Positions 16,377-25,101 of a stretch of 64,000 nt of DNA are shown here, in pieces. Position 1 is the stretch's first letter; every line of letters begins with the position of its first letter. Origin of the DNA: an uncultured Collinsella sp. (lineage in GTDB: Bacteria > Actinomycetota > Coriobacteriia > Coriobacteriales > Coriobacteriaceae); assembly GCA_900542905.1 (NCBI GenBank), contig UQPF01000002.1:135172-199171 (forward strand), read 5' to 3'. The position numbers were made by a program, and so were the translations under genes. The notes beneath the pieces are model-generated. The model was not told the DNA's origin and searched no databases. It worked only from the letters and a program-made list of their open reading frames with translations.

Positions 16377-16868
16377 TTACGCCGGCATGGCCCCGAACCC
16401 GTCTATCAGGAACAGCCTAAGAACCAGCTTGATGACATTTCCCGGTTTGACTTCTGCCGCATCAAAGACGTGGCGCTCGGCGAGCTCGCTGCAGTATGCA
16501 TAGATGTCGCGGATAAGGTCCGCGCCCGAGAGCGTAAACATGTAGCCTGCGTCCGAAAGCGCATTGGGCGCGGCAGGCAACTTGGCCATGTGACAGAACG
16601 TTTGCAGGTCGGGCGCCATAACGTTCTGGTAGTCGAGGTGGCCGTTGGCATCCTGCGCGGCAAGCTCCAATTGGCGCACAAAATCCAGCGCCGCCGCTAA
16701 CACAAAGCTCGGCGTAGGCGCATTGACGTCCTGAGTGGTCGCCACAAGCCTGCCCGCCGCCTGCGTGACAAGCCAAGCGACCTCGCGCTGGCAACGCACG
16801 GCCTTGCGTGTAACCGGCTTGATGGACGAAGAAGAAACGCTCCCCTTAGGCGGATTCGAAGCAGCCAT
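16377..16868 (-). CDS. Hypothetical protein, 163 aa
   Basis: No family was recognised. The start ATG follows GGAGGG on the minus strand, which supports a real gene. The sequence looks helical and soluble, with a Ser-rich N-terminus, a segment QREVAWLVTQAAGRLVATTQD, and TLSGADLIRDIYAYCSELAERHVF near the C-terminus; no signal peptide, membrane helix or metal motif is visible. It is isolated between repeat DNA and an HNH gene, with no operon partner. Base composition is like the chromosome average. Confidence 0.7.
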   Translation of the reverse strand: MAASNPPKGSVSSSSIKPVTRKAVRCQREVAWLVTQAAGRLVATTQDVNAPTPSFVLAAALDFVRQLELAAQDANGHLDYQNVMAPDLQTFCHMAKLPAAPNALSDAGYMFTLSGADLIRDIYAYCSELAERHVFDAAEVKPGNVIKLVLRLFLIDGFGAMPA

Positions 16869-17083
16869 AAGACCCTCCCATGAACAATCCGGCCCAACAA
16901 GCCCGGAAGAAACACGTGCTACATCAGTATACAGGGGAGTGGGGTAGCGGGGTACAAGCGCGCCAGCGGCAAACCGAGAGCATCAGCGATGTGCCGATCG
17001 CGGAATGAGATCTCGTAATAATTGACTCTCGGCCATATTATTGAGGGGCATGACTCGCGTTCGTATGGTTGTAGGTGCTGGCG

Positions 17084-18166
17084 ATGAACGACATTGACCT
17101 TGCTGTTCCGTTGATGGATGGACCAAGCTATGACCGCGCCTGCAGTCTCGTGCCTTCCGAATACGTTGAGGCATGGGAGTGGTTTCTGGGTGAGGAACAG
17201 CGCGGCGGCGTTTGGACCAGCCTTCCGCACCACACCAAGGAAGATAGCCCTCAGTATCAGTACCGTTTGAGAATTGGCTCGGACTTCTTTCCCGTAATGC
17301 GGGATTCAGGGATCTTCTGGCCGGGCCAGGATCGGGTGAAGCAAGATCCCAATAAGATCTTTGCGCTTTCGGTCCATAACTCTAAAAAGAGCTTCTACAC
17401 CGATGTGCCTCCGCTCTATTTGGACGATGGTACGTGGGTCATTAAGTACTCGGTTCAAGCGCCGGGTACCGTTGGTTTTCGAGACCAGAATTACAACCGT
17501 AAAATGCTCAACTGCATGGAATGTGGCGTCCCAGTCGGAGTCATATTTGCAACCGAGGTGGGCTATAAGGTGCTCGGCCTTGCGTTTGTTGAGCGGTTCG
17601 AGCCCGAAAACGGATGGTTTGTTCTGCACGGTCCTGTTCATAAAGGCGGACCGGATCCACGTTTTGCACCCGACATGAGTTATCTGAAGCTCATGCCCGT
17701 CGATATTGAGTTTGCCGGACAGGGTGCGACCGACGACGAAAAGGTCCGCTATGCGTTAAGGCGCGAGCGATTGGGGCAACAATGGTTCCGCAAGCAGCTC
17801 GTTGCCGCCTATGACGGCCGTTGTGCGGTGTCGGACTGCGGCGTCAGCGAAGCTCTGGAGGCTGCGCATATCGAGAATTACTCGGGACCCAAATCGCAGG
17901 TTGCCAGCAACGGCATTCTGCTTCGGCGCGACCTTCATTCCCTATTTGATGCTCACCTGATTTCGTTTGAGCCTGTTTGTGGTGAATATCGGCTGTGTGG
18001 ATCGTACCTGCTGGATAAGACCGACTACGTTTCCTTTGCGGGTGCGACGCTAAGGCAGCCGAATGAGCATCAGTGGCGACCCAATACGGTGTTTCTTGAG
18101 GCCCATCGCATTGAGTTCGATCGCTCGGAAAAGAAGCGTGAAAAGGCGGGGCTTCTGCCGTATTAG
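17084..18166 (+). CDS. HNH endonuclease-domain protein
   Basis: The product has about 360 residues. The C-terminal third has an HNH fold of the HNH_2/restriction type: YDGRCAVSDCGVSEALEAAH with H262, then N276 in SNGILLRRDLHSLFD and H285. The N-terminal two thirds show no recognised domain (HTKEDSPQYQYRLRIGSDFF; VKYSVQAPGTVGFRDQNYNR). HNH proteins of this class occur in restriction and defence settings, but no methyltransferase is adjacent. The ATG at 17084 was taken; a GTG three codons earlier is possible. Upstream lies only repeat and pseudogene DNA. A nuclease role is likely from the motif; the target is unknown. Confidence 0.8.
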   Translation: MNDIDLAVPLMDGPSYDRACSLVPSEYVEAWEWFLGEEQRGGVWTSLPHHTKEDSPQYQYRLRIGSDFFPVMRDSGIFWPGQDRVKQDPNKIFALSVHNSKKSFYTDVPPLYLDDGTWVIKYSVQAPGTVGFRDQNYNRKMLNCMECGVPVGVIFATEVGYKVLGLAFVERFEPENGWFVLHGPVHKGGPDPRFAPDMSYLKLMPVDIEFAGQGATDDEKVRYALRRERLGQQWFRKQLVAAYDGRCAVSDCGVSEALEAAHIENYSGPKSQVASNGILLRRDLHSLFDAHLISFEPVCGEYRLCGSYLLDKTDYVSFAGATLRQPNEHQWRPNTVFLEAHRIEFDRSEKKREKAGLLPY

Positions 18167-18288
18167 CGTATTTGGTTTTGGCATTCTTTGACGATCGTGT
18201 CGTTTGATCGGATCGCGTGGCGATGCAATCTCGCGCACGCCCGTCGGTGCATGCTCTTCCTGATTTGTATAGCGAGAGGGGAGCGTGT

Positions 18289-18573
18289 ATGAGCTGGCGA
18301 GGCGATGTCGCGATGGGGAAGTACGGAAAACTGCCGCGTGCCCTTATCGACAACAATATGTTTCCGAGCGTAGAGGTTGATTGCGGGTCGTTTGTCGTTG
18401 CCTGCCCTTGCTGCGGCTCGCAAATACCGTGTCTCGACATTCGGTTCATCGATGCGCACGACAAACTCAGTGACGAAGTGAGGAAACGCACGGGCGTTCA
18501 TATGCCGGTGTATCCGGAGAAATGCTCTGTTTGTGGCCTCGATATCGTGTACGACGCCGGCGACGAGGGATAG
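18289..18573 (+). CDS. Small zinc-ribbon-like hypothetical protein
   Basis: The 94-residue protein has two CxxC knuckles, CPCCGSQ (about residue 42) and CSVCGLD (about residue 82), a spacing consistent with one zinc ribbon. The start follows GAGAGGGGA. It lies 122 nt after the HNH gene on the same strand and may be co-transcribed with it. No specific family was recognised. Confidence 0.65.
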   Translation: MSWRGDVAMGKYGKLPRALIDNNMFPSVEVDCGSFVVACPCCGSQIPCLDIRFIDAHDKLSDEVRKRTGVHMPVYPEKCSVCGLDIVYDAGDEG

Positions 18574-18610
18574 GTGATGCGGAGGAGTTGGCTGTGAGTG
18601 TCTTTTGCCT

Positions 18611-19297
18611 CTACAAATAAATCCCCTCACCGAGTTGCTTGTGGAACTCGGCGTGATGGTCGCGTGCCCAGGTAAAGAGCGCCTGGTCAAAGTCGGTACG
18701 CGTGGCCGGGACGCCAAAGACGCCGGCAACTTCGACGCGCACAAACTCCAGTGCCGGCAGCTTGTTGATGGCAGTGAGGGCAAACGGGGACGAGGGCTCC
18801 TCGAACAGATAGCGGCTGCCTTGCAGCGCGTCGCAACTGGTGCACGTGTTGCCGAGCGACGGGGCTTTGGAGGCTCGCGCGCCTACGGGCTTGTAGCCGC
18901 AGCGCTTAGAAAGATAGTCGCGGATCTCGCCCGGCACGCAGCCAAGAGCGGGCACGATGGCGAGTGCGTTGGCGTTGGCCGTGTCGATGGTAATGTGCCC
19001 GGCTTCGTTGGGCGCGTGCGCGATGGCGATGCCCTTGTCGTCATCGGTTCGATAGGGAATGCCGAAGGCCGCGACCGAGGTCTCTTTGTGACACTTCCAG
19101 CACTCGCGCTTGCCCAGTACTAGATATATATACGGCGCTGAGGGGTCGGATCGGTCAACACCGGGCAGCCACTCGGCAAAAGGCTCGGGGTTGACGCCGC
19201 TGGGTACATACCAGATCTTCTTGGTCCGGTCCCATTTGGCGCCCAGCGCCTTGGCTTCTTCTTTGTGCGAAAAGGGGACATCGAGCTCGGTGCGCAT
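18611..19297 (-). CDS. DUF5710-domain protein with cysteine pairs
   Basis: The 228-residue protein begins with a DUF5710-like domain: LDVPFSHKEEAKALGAKWD, then KKIWYVPSGVNPEPFAEWLP, a small module found in primase- and topoisomerase-associated proteins. Further on are a CWKCHKE knuckle and CTSCDALQG, suggesting zinc binding, and a C-terminal WARDHHAEFHKQLG. The start at 19297 follows AAGGAG. It converges with the zinc-ribbon gene. Function unknown; a nucleic-acid-handling role is a guess from the domain. Confidence 0.72.
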   Translation of the reverse strand: MRTELDVPFSHKEEAKALGAKWDRTKKIWYVPSGVNPEPFAEWLPGVDRSDPSAPYIYLVLGKRECWKCHKETSVAAFGIPYRTDDDKGIAIAHAPNEAGHITIDTANANALAIVPALGCVPGEIRDYLSKRCGYKPVGARASKAPSLGNTCTSCDALQGSRYLFEEPSSPFALTAINKLPALEFVRVEVAGVFGVPATRTDFDQALFTWARDHHAEFHKQLGEGIYL

Positions 19298-19584
19298 GGC
19301 GGCTCCTTGGTGCTGCAGGTGCGAGTGGCTCAAGGATACCGCAGGGCGCAGACATCGCGGCGTTTTGTTGAGAAGTTGCGGCGCGGCCTGCTTGGTTACG
19401 CCGTTAGATAAATTGGCAAGTAGATGGTCGGCTTTTGACCAGTTGGGCGGTTGGAGCAGCTTGCGGCGCAGTTTTGTGCCTGGCTATTGTTGATGTTGGG
19501 GTATTGAATATATTTGGCTGCCATTCGTCAGGTGAATTGATGTTACGTTGCGATGACGGTTGGAACTGCCAGCGGATTTAGCGA

Positions 19585-19624
19585 CATAAAACAAAACAGC
19601 CCAGAGGACATAGCCTCTGAGCTG
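19585..19624 (-). terminator. Terminator of tRNA-Val
   Basis: On the minus strand CAGCTCAGAGG (19614-19624) pairs with CCTCTGGGCTG (19597-19607), one wobble, and is followed by TTTTGTTTTA. Between this and the DUF5710 start (about 290 nt) nothing else is seen. Confidence 0.85.
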
Positions 19625-19632
19625 CGAACATT

Positions 19633-19707
19633 TGGTGGGCGTTAGAAGATTTGAACTTCTGACCTCTTCCGTGTCAGGGAAGCGCTCTCCCCCTGAGCTA
19701 AACGCCC
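19633..19707 (-). tRNA. tRNA-Val (anticodon GAC)
   Basis: The minus strand folds as a full cloverleaf: acceptor GGGCGTT/AACGCCC, D-arm GCTC...GAGC, anticodon stem CTTCC/GGAAG with loop CTGACAC (anticodon GAC), T-arm with TTCAAAT, and an encoded CCA end. Unlike the other two tRNA genes in the window, no duplicated 3' end follows it. Confidence 0.97.
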
Positions 19708-19736
19708 GATCAAGGGTGCGCAAGCGCGCAAGGGAT

Positions 19737-19765
19737 AATATAACGGAGCCTGAACTCGGTGGCAA
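19737..19765 (-). promoter_or_regulatory. Promoter of tRNA-Val
   Basis: On the minus strand TTGCCA (19760-19765) and TATATT (19737-19742) are 17 nt apart, about 30 nt before the mature tRNA 5' end. Confidence 0.75.
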
Positions 19766-19996
19766 GAACATTTTTAAAAATCGCTTACATTGTGGAATTC
19801 GGGGGCTTTGTCATATCCATTTCAAAAGAGCCTGCTGCCGCGATTTGACTGTCGCATAATGCAAGGCCATTGCGGTATCGAGCTATGGAAAGACGTCTGC
19901 GGAATTGTCCTACCGATAAGCGGACAAGCCTTCGGCTGGTGCCTTCGCCGTGGTAAGGTAAGCCGAATTGTTTCCAGGCTGCTTCGAGGGAATGGA

Positions 19997-21019
19997 ATGA
20001 GCAAAGAGCGTGTCGAGCAGGTCGAAGGCGCAGGGGCTTCGGTGCCGATGACCGATATATCGATCATTGATGTGCCCGAGGGCACCGATGAGCTCAGCCG
20101 TAGCACCCGCCGCGCTTGGCGCGAGCGCCTGAACAGCGCTTCGACGCGCAAGATGATCACGGGCGTCTTGGCTACGCTGGTGGGCGGTTCGTTTTGGGGC
20201 TTCTCGGGCACCAGCGCGAGCTTTCTGTTCGATACCTACCACGTCGACACCTTGTGGCTTATGAGCGTGCGTCAGATTCTCGCCGGTCTACTCTTTATGG
20301 CCGTGGTTGTTACGCGCGACCGCGAGCGCCTGATTAAGCTCTGGACCACACCCGCCGATCGCAAGCAGCTGCTGCTCTTTACCGCCTTTGGTCTGCTGTT
20401 CAACCAGTTTTGCTATCTTTCGGCCGTGCGCCTGACGAACGCCGGAACCGCGACGGTGCTCCAGTGCCTGCAGCTCGTTATCATCATGGGCTACACCTGC
20501 GTGACCGATCGCCGCATGCCGCGTACTCGCGAAGTTATCGGCATTGGCCTGGCTCTGGGTGGAACCTTTTTAATCGCCACCGGCGGCGACCCCACCAGCC
20601 TGAATATCTCGCCGCTTGGCCTGGCAGCAGGTCTTATGTGTGCGGTCAGCGCCACGTGTATGGCGGTGATTCCCGCCAAGATCCTGCCCGAATACGGCAG
20701 CCCCATCGTCACGGGCTCGGCAATGCTCACGGCGGGCGTGGTCTCGTGTGCCTTCGTGCAGCCCTGGGCGCATATGCCGGCGCTCGATGCCGCCGGTATC
20801 GAGGCGCTCGCGGTATTCGTGGTTATCGGCTCGTTTTTTGCTTACATGCTCTATATGCAGGGCGTTAAGGACATCGGCTCGGTGCGTGCGAGCCTCATCG
20901 GAACTGTGGAGCCGGTTTCGGCGACCATCACCAGCGCCGTTATGCTGGGCACGGTGTTTTTGCCGACCGACCTTATCGGCTTTGCCATGATCATCGTGAT
21001 GATGTTCCTCACGGTGTAG
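19997..21019 (+). CDS. EamA (DMT-superfamily) transporter
   Basis: The 340-residue inner-membrane protein has a ~55-residue hydrophilic N-terminus and then about ten hydrophobic helices arranged as two EamA repeats. Landmarks are GSFWGFSGTSASFLF (helix 1), NQFCYLSAVRLTNAGTATVLQ at the end of the first repeat and the matching GSVRASLIGTVEPVSATITS in the second. Such proteins export metabolites or amino acids; the substrate cannot be read from sequence. The start at 19997 has GAGGG upstream. It is monocistronic. Confidence 0.92.
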   Translation: MSKERVEQVEGAGASVPMTDISIIDVPEGTDELSRSTRRAWRERLNSASTRKMITGVLATLVGGSFWGFSGTSASFLFDTYHVDTLWLMSVRQILAGLLFMAVVVTRDRERLIKLWTTPADRKQLLLFTAFGLLFNQFCYLSAVRLTNAGTATVLQCLQLVIIMGYTCVTDRRMPRTREVIGIGLALGGTFLIATGGDPTSLNISPLGLAAGLMCAVSATCMAVIPAKILPEYGSPIVTGSAMLTAGVVSCAFVQPWAHMPALDAAGIEALAVFVVIGSFFAYMLYMQGVKDIGSVRASLIGTVEPVSATITSAVMLGTVFLPTDLIGFAMIIVMMFLTV

Positions 21020-21168
21020 CTGGCGCTGCCGCCAAGACGGAAAAGGTGTTGTGCCGCATTTTCGCCAATTGATGTCCGTGTCTGGAGTTTAGCTGTCGAT
21101 GCTCAAAATGCCATAAACTAGTAACGTTATGGATTTTTTCATTGCGACTCAATTGCGAGGATTTCTTT

Positions 21169-23481
21169 ATGGCTGGTAATCACTTTAAGGGCAGCGATAG
21201 CGGCCGTCCTGCAGTTCCGCCGCGTCCGAACGGGGCTGGTAAGGCCAGCACGCCGGGCGGCGCTGGACAGGGCGGTTCCGGTAAGCGCGTGTCCCCGGGC
21301 GAGACGGCGATGTTTACCGCTCTGTACGAGCAGTCACAAAAGGCAAAAAAGACCGGCCGTGCAAGAGGGAATGTCTTTGCGGGCGGTGCAACCTCCGCGT
21401 CGCAGCCGAGCGGGGCTCCTTCGGTACCTGCGAACAACGCAGGTGCTGCCAACGCCGCAAATGCCGCCGGCAACGTTAATGCCGGCAAGGCCGCCAACAA
21501 TACTCCCTCTGCCGGTGGCGCGGGGCTTACGGGTAACCTTGGCACGATTTACACCGGTGCCTCCGAGACTGGCACGTTCGCCCGCCTGGATGATAGCGGT
21601 GCCGAGTTTGCGGGCTCGGGTTCCAAGGAAGATTATTACGATTTTGGCTTGAACTACGGTAGCGACGCTTCGTCGAGTTCGACCTCTGACGGTCTGGTCC
21701 GTCATCGCCATCGCAAGGGCGAACGCAAAAAGCGTCACACCGGCGCCATTATTGCCGCTGTAGTCGCGGTGCTTCTCGTTGCGCTTGGCGCAAGCGGCTT
21801 TATGCTGCTTAACTCGGCAAAGACCGTAAAGAGTGAAGCGAAGGAGGCCGTCGAGATTGTCGGTGGCCTTAAGGACAAGGTCACGTCGGGCGATTTTTCG
21901 ACGCTGCCTGACGACGCGAAGAAGATTGATGAGCTTTGCGACAGCATGAAGGCGGAGACCTCGAGCCCGCTGTGGACGGCGGCTTCGTTTATCCCGGTGT
22001 ATGGCAGCGACATCAATGCGGCCCGCACCATGATCGACGCCCTGTCCGATGTCTCGAGCAATGCGCTGGTTCCCATGGCCGATAACCTTTCGCAGGCCAC
22101 GCCCGGCAAGCTGTTTCAGGACGGCATGATTAACGTGTCCGCGCTGCAGGCGGTCGCCGATTCGCTTTCCAGCAGCTCGAAGGTGTTCAAGAGCGCCAAC
22201 GAGAAGATCCAGGGCATTGGCGATACTCATATTTCCCAGGTGACCGAGCTGGTCGATAAGGCCAAGGACGGCTTTGCCACCCTCAACGGCGCGGTTGACG
22301 CGGCGGAGAAGGTCGCCCCCGTCCTTCCGCAGATGCTCGGCGCCAACGGCCAGACGCGTAACTACCTTGTGTACGCCATGAACAACGTCGAGATTCGTGC
22401 CTGCGGCGGCTTTGGCGGTTCGCAGGGCCTGATTTCGGTCACCGACGGCCAGATGTCGATTGGCGAGTTTGTTCCCCGCATTGGACTCAGCGAGGATGAG
22501 GCAGTCGAGAGCGTCGACGAAGAGGATGAGGCGCTGTTCGGCAACCACAGTAACCTGTACAACTCGGGCAATACCTATTCGCCTGATTGGCCCCGCAACT
22601 CGCAGCGTGTCGCCGCGCTGTGGAAATCTCAATATGGCCAGGACGTTGACGGCGTCGTGGGTATCGACCCGGTGTTCCTGCAGTATCTGCTGGGCCTGGT
22701 CGGTAACGTGTCGCTGCCCGACGGAACGGTTGTCGACGGCACCAACGCCGCAAAGGTCCTCATGCACGATGTGTACTGGAACTATCCGGTCGAGGAGTCG
22801 GACGGCATCTTTGCATCCGTCGCCAGCGCTGCCTTCGACAAGATCCTTGGCGGTATCGGCGATGTCGATGTTACGAAGCTTGTCAGCGCCGTTGAGCGCG
22901 GTGCCGAAGAGGGCCGCCTGATCGCGTGGATGAAAAACGATGACGAGCAGAACGCGATCAAGGAGATGAACATCGACGCCTCGCTGCCCGATCCGGATGA
23001 CCCGAGTGAAGATCCCATTGCTGGTGTCTACTTTAACAACCTGAGCTTCTCCAAGCTCGACTGGTACCTGAATGCCGATACGCAGATTGGCCAGGGCATC
23101 AAGAACGGTGACGGCACATGCTCGTATCGCATCACCGTTACCCTGACGAACATCATGACGCAGGAGGAGGCCGGCAAGCTGCCCGACTACGTCGCGGCGA
23201 GCGCGCCCGATGCCGCGCGCGACGACGAGCGTCTGAATGTCTCGTTGTTTGCCCCGACGGGCGGCAACATTACTGATCCTACCGTCGAGGGCACCCAGTT
23301 TGGTCTTGGCGCCGCTACGTGGCATGGAATCCCCTTCTATTCGGGCACCGTTGACCTGCATGCTGGCGAGACGACGACGATCACATATACGCTGACCACG
23401 TCAGCCGAGGCGGGGGACAAGCCGCTTACGCTGCGTCAGACTCCTACATGCCAGGCGGCTCGCGACAGCGCGTCGGCGTAG
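21169..23481 (+). CDS. DUF4012-domain membrane-anchored protein
   Basis: The 770-residue protein has a ~185-residue cytoplasmic, Gly/Ala/Asn-rich disordered N-terminus ending in the basic run HRHRKGERKKR, one transmembrane helix (about 191-213), and a large extracellular part with the DUF4012 signature NYLVYAMNNVEIRACGGFGG followed by SQGLISVTDGQM. DUF4012 proteins of Gram-positive bacteria are cell-surface proteins of unknown function, often near glycan genes. It is followed 84 nt later by glmM, which makes an amino-sugar precursor of the wall. No LPXTG anchor is seen. Confidence 0.88.
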   Translation: MAGNHFKGSDSGRPAVPPRPNGAGKASTPGGAGQGGSGKRVSPGETAMFTALYEQSQKAKKTGRARGNVFAGGATSASQPSGAPSVPANNAGAANAANAAGNVNAGKAANNTPSAGGAGLTGNLGTIYTGASETGTFARLDDSGAEFAGSGSKEDYYDFGLNYGSDASSSSTSDGLVRHRHRKGERKKRHTGAIIAAVVAVLLVALGASGFMLLNSAKTVKSEAKEAVEIVGGLKDKVTSGDFSTLPDDAKKIDELCDSMKAETSSPLWTAASFIPVYGSDINAARTMIDALSDVSSNALVPMADNLSQATPGKLFQDGMINVSALQAVADSLSSSSKVFKSANEKIQGIGDTHISQVTELVDKAKDGFATLNGAVDAAEKVAPVLPQMLGANGQTRNYLVYAMNNVEIRACGGFGGSQGLISVTDGQMSIGEFVPRIGLSEDEAVESVDEEDEALFGNHSNLYNSGNTYSPDWPRNSQRVAALWKSQYGQDVDGVVGIDPVFLQYLLGLVGNVSLPDGTVVDGTNAAKVLMHDVYWNYPVEESDGIFASVASAAFDKILGGIGDVDVTKLVSAVERGAEEGRLIAWMKNDDEQNAIKEMNIDASLPDPDDPSEDPIAGVYFNNLSFSKLDWYLNADTQIGQGIKNGDGTCSYRITVTLTNIMTQEEAGKLPDYVAASAPDAARDDERLNVSLFAPTGGNITDPTVEGTQFGLGAATWHGIPFYSGTVDLHAGETTTITYTLTTSAEAGDKPLTLRQTPTCQAARDSASA

Positions 23482-23518
23482 GGTTTTTCTGGTAGCGCAG
23501 ATAATCGAGTACCATTTT

Positions 23519-23552
23519 GGGGCGGACAGGCAATCTGTTCGCCCCTATTTTG
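23519..23552 (+). terminator. Hairpin between the DUF4012 gene and glmM
   Basis: GGGGCGGACA (23519-23528) pairs with TGTTCGCCCC (23536-23545), one wobble, followed by TATTTTGT. It ends just before the glmM ribosome site, so it can act as terminator or attenuator. Confidence 0.65.
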
Positions 23553-23564
23553 TAAGGAGAGCGC

Positions 23565-24896
23565 ATGAAGTACTTTGGCACCGACGGCTTTCGCGGTGAG
23601 GCCAACGTTGGGCTGACGGTAGAGCACGCTTATAAGATTGGCCGTTTTGTGGGCTGGTATTACGGCGCCAACCGCGAGCGCAAGGCGCGCGTCATCGTGG
23701 GTAAGGACACGCGTCGCTCGAGTTATATGTTCGAGGCGGCGCTGGTGAGTGGCCTGGTCGCGAGCGGTGCGGACGCCTATATGCTGCACGTGATCCCCAC
23801 GCCGGGCGTAGCACATCAGACCGTGGAAGGCTGCTTCGATTGCGGCATCATGATCAGCGCGAGCCACAACCCGTTTTGCGATAACGGCATTAAGCTCGTC
23901 AACAGCGACGGCTTTAAGATGGACGAGGACGTACTGGAGCTCATCGAGGACTACGTCGATGGCAAGAGCGAGGTGCCGCTGGCCACGGGCAACCACATCG
24001 GCGCCACGGTGGACTACATGCAGGGCCGCAACCGCTACATTGCCTCGCTCATCGCCAGCGCGAACTTTTCGCTGCAGGGCGTCAAGATCGGCATCGACTG
24101 CGCCAACGGCTCGGCGTCCTCGGTGGCCAAGCCGGTGTTCGACGCGCTGGGCGCCGACGTGCGCGTGATCAATGCCGCGCCTGATGGTTTTAACATCAAC
24201 GTCGACTGCGGCTCCACGCATATGGAGCGTCTGCAGCGCCACGTGGTGGAGCAGGGCTTGGACGTGGGCTTTGCCTATGACGGCGATGCCGACCGCTGCC
24301 TGGCCGTGGACGAGCGCGGCCGCGTGGTCGATGGCGACCAGATCCTGTACGTGTGCGGCGTGTACCTGAACAAGCACGGTCGCCTTTCGGGCGGTACCGT
24401 GGTTCCGACGATTGCCAGCAACTTTGGCCTGATCAAGTCGTTGGAGCTTGCCGGCCTAAGTGCCGTGACCAGCGGTGTGGGCGACCGCCACGTGTATGCC
24501 AAGATGCGCGAGGGCGGTTACAGCCTGGGCGGCGAGCAGACGGGCCATACGATCTTTGGCGATATCGAGCGCACGGGCGACGGCATTATGACCTCGCTGC
24601 GCGTGATGGAAGTGATCCGCGCCGAGCGCGAGACGCTCTCGCAGCTCACGGCTCCGTGCAAGCTGCTACCGCAGGCGCAGGTGGCCGTGCGCGTGGCGGA
24701 CAAGGACGCCGCGCTCGAGAACATGGGCGTGCAGAACGCCATCGCCGCGGCCGAGGCTGCGCTGGCAGGCGAGGGCCGCGTGCTCGTACGCAAGAGCGGA
24801 ACCGAGTCGGTTATCCGCGTGCTGGCCGAGGCGCCCGACCAAGCATCCGCCGATGCCGCCATGAAGCGCATCGCCAACGCACTCGAGGCTCTGTAG
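23565..24896 (+). CDS. glmM: Phosphoglucosamine mutase
   Basis: GlmM interconverts glucosamine-6-phosphate and glucosamine-1-phosphate on the way to UDP-GlcNAc and peptidoglycan. The 443-residue protein shows all landmarks: FGTDGFRGEAN at the N-terminus, the phosphoserine loop ISASHNPFCDNGIK (S100), the metal loop DGDADRCLAVD, the substrate loop GGEQTGHTIF, and the C-terminal phosphate-binding RKSGTESVIRV. TAAGGAGAGCGC precedes the ATG. Confidence 0.97.
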   Translation: MKYFGTDGFRGEANVGLTVEHAYKIGRFVGWYYGANRERKARVIVGKDTRRSSYMFEAALVSGLVASGADAYMLHVIPTPGVAHQTVEGCFDCGIMISASHNPFCDNGIKLVNSDGFKMDEDVLELIEDYVDGKSEVPLATGNHIGATVDYMQGRNRYIASLIASANFSLQGVKIGIDCANGSASSVAKPVFDALGADVRVINAAPDGFNINVDCGSTHMERLQRHVVEQGLDVGFAYDGDADRCLAVDERGRVVDGDQILYVCGVYLNKHGRLSGGTVVPTIASNFGLIKSLELAGLSAVTSGVGDRHVYAKMREGGYSLGGEQTGHTIFGDIERTGDGIMTSLRVMEVIRAERETLSQLTAPCKLLPQAQVAVRVADKDAALENMGVQNAIAAAEAALAGEGRVLVRKSGTESVIRVLAEAPDQASADAAMKRIANALEAL

Positions 24897-24924
24897 TTAC
24901 GCGGTTTTACCAAACCGCGTAACT
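24895..24924. repeat. Perfect 13-bp palindrome at the glmM stop
   Basis: AGTTACGCGGTTT (24895-24907) and its complement (24912-24924) form a hairpin with a 4-nt loop that overlaps the glmM stop codon. No T-run follows, so it may stabilise the mRNA end rather than terminate. Confidence 0.7.
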
Positions 24925-24971
24925 GCTCGACGCTGCAAACGCCCCTAAGCGGCAATCTGACGTTCAATTTC

Positions 24972-25004
24972 AAGGGCGCGACCAGAAGGTCAGCGCCCTT
25001 TCAT
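24972..25004. terminator. Terminator between glmM and the M32 gene
   Basis: AAGGGCGC (24972-24979) pairs with GCGCCCTT (24993-25000), followed by TCATTT; on the minus strand the stem is followed by GAAATTGAA. It lies between convergent genes and may serve both. Confidence 0.7.
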
Positions 25005-25101
25005 TTCACGTCACCTTGCTCGCTTAGGGTCGTTTTCGCTGACGTTGCCAAGACATTGGCGTCAACATAGTTGGCGTTGGCGATGGCGTGCTGGTCAATC
25101 C

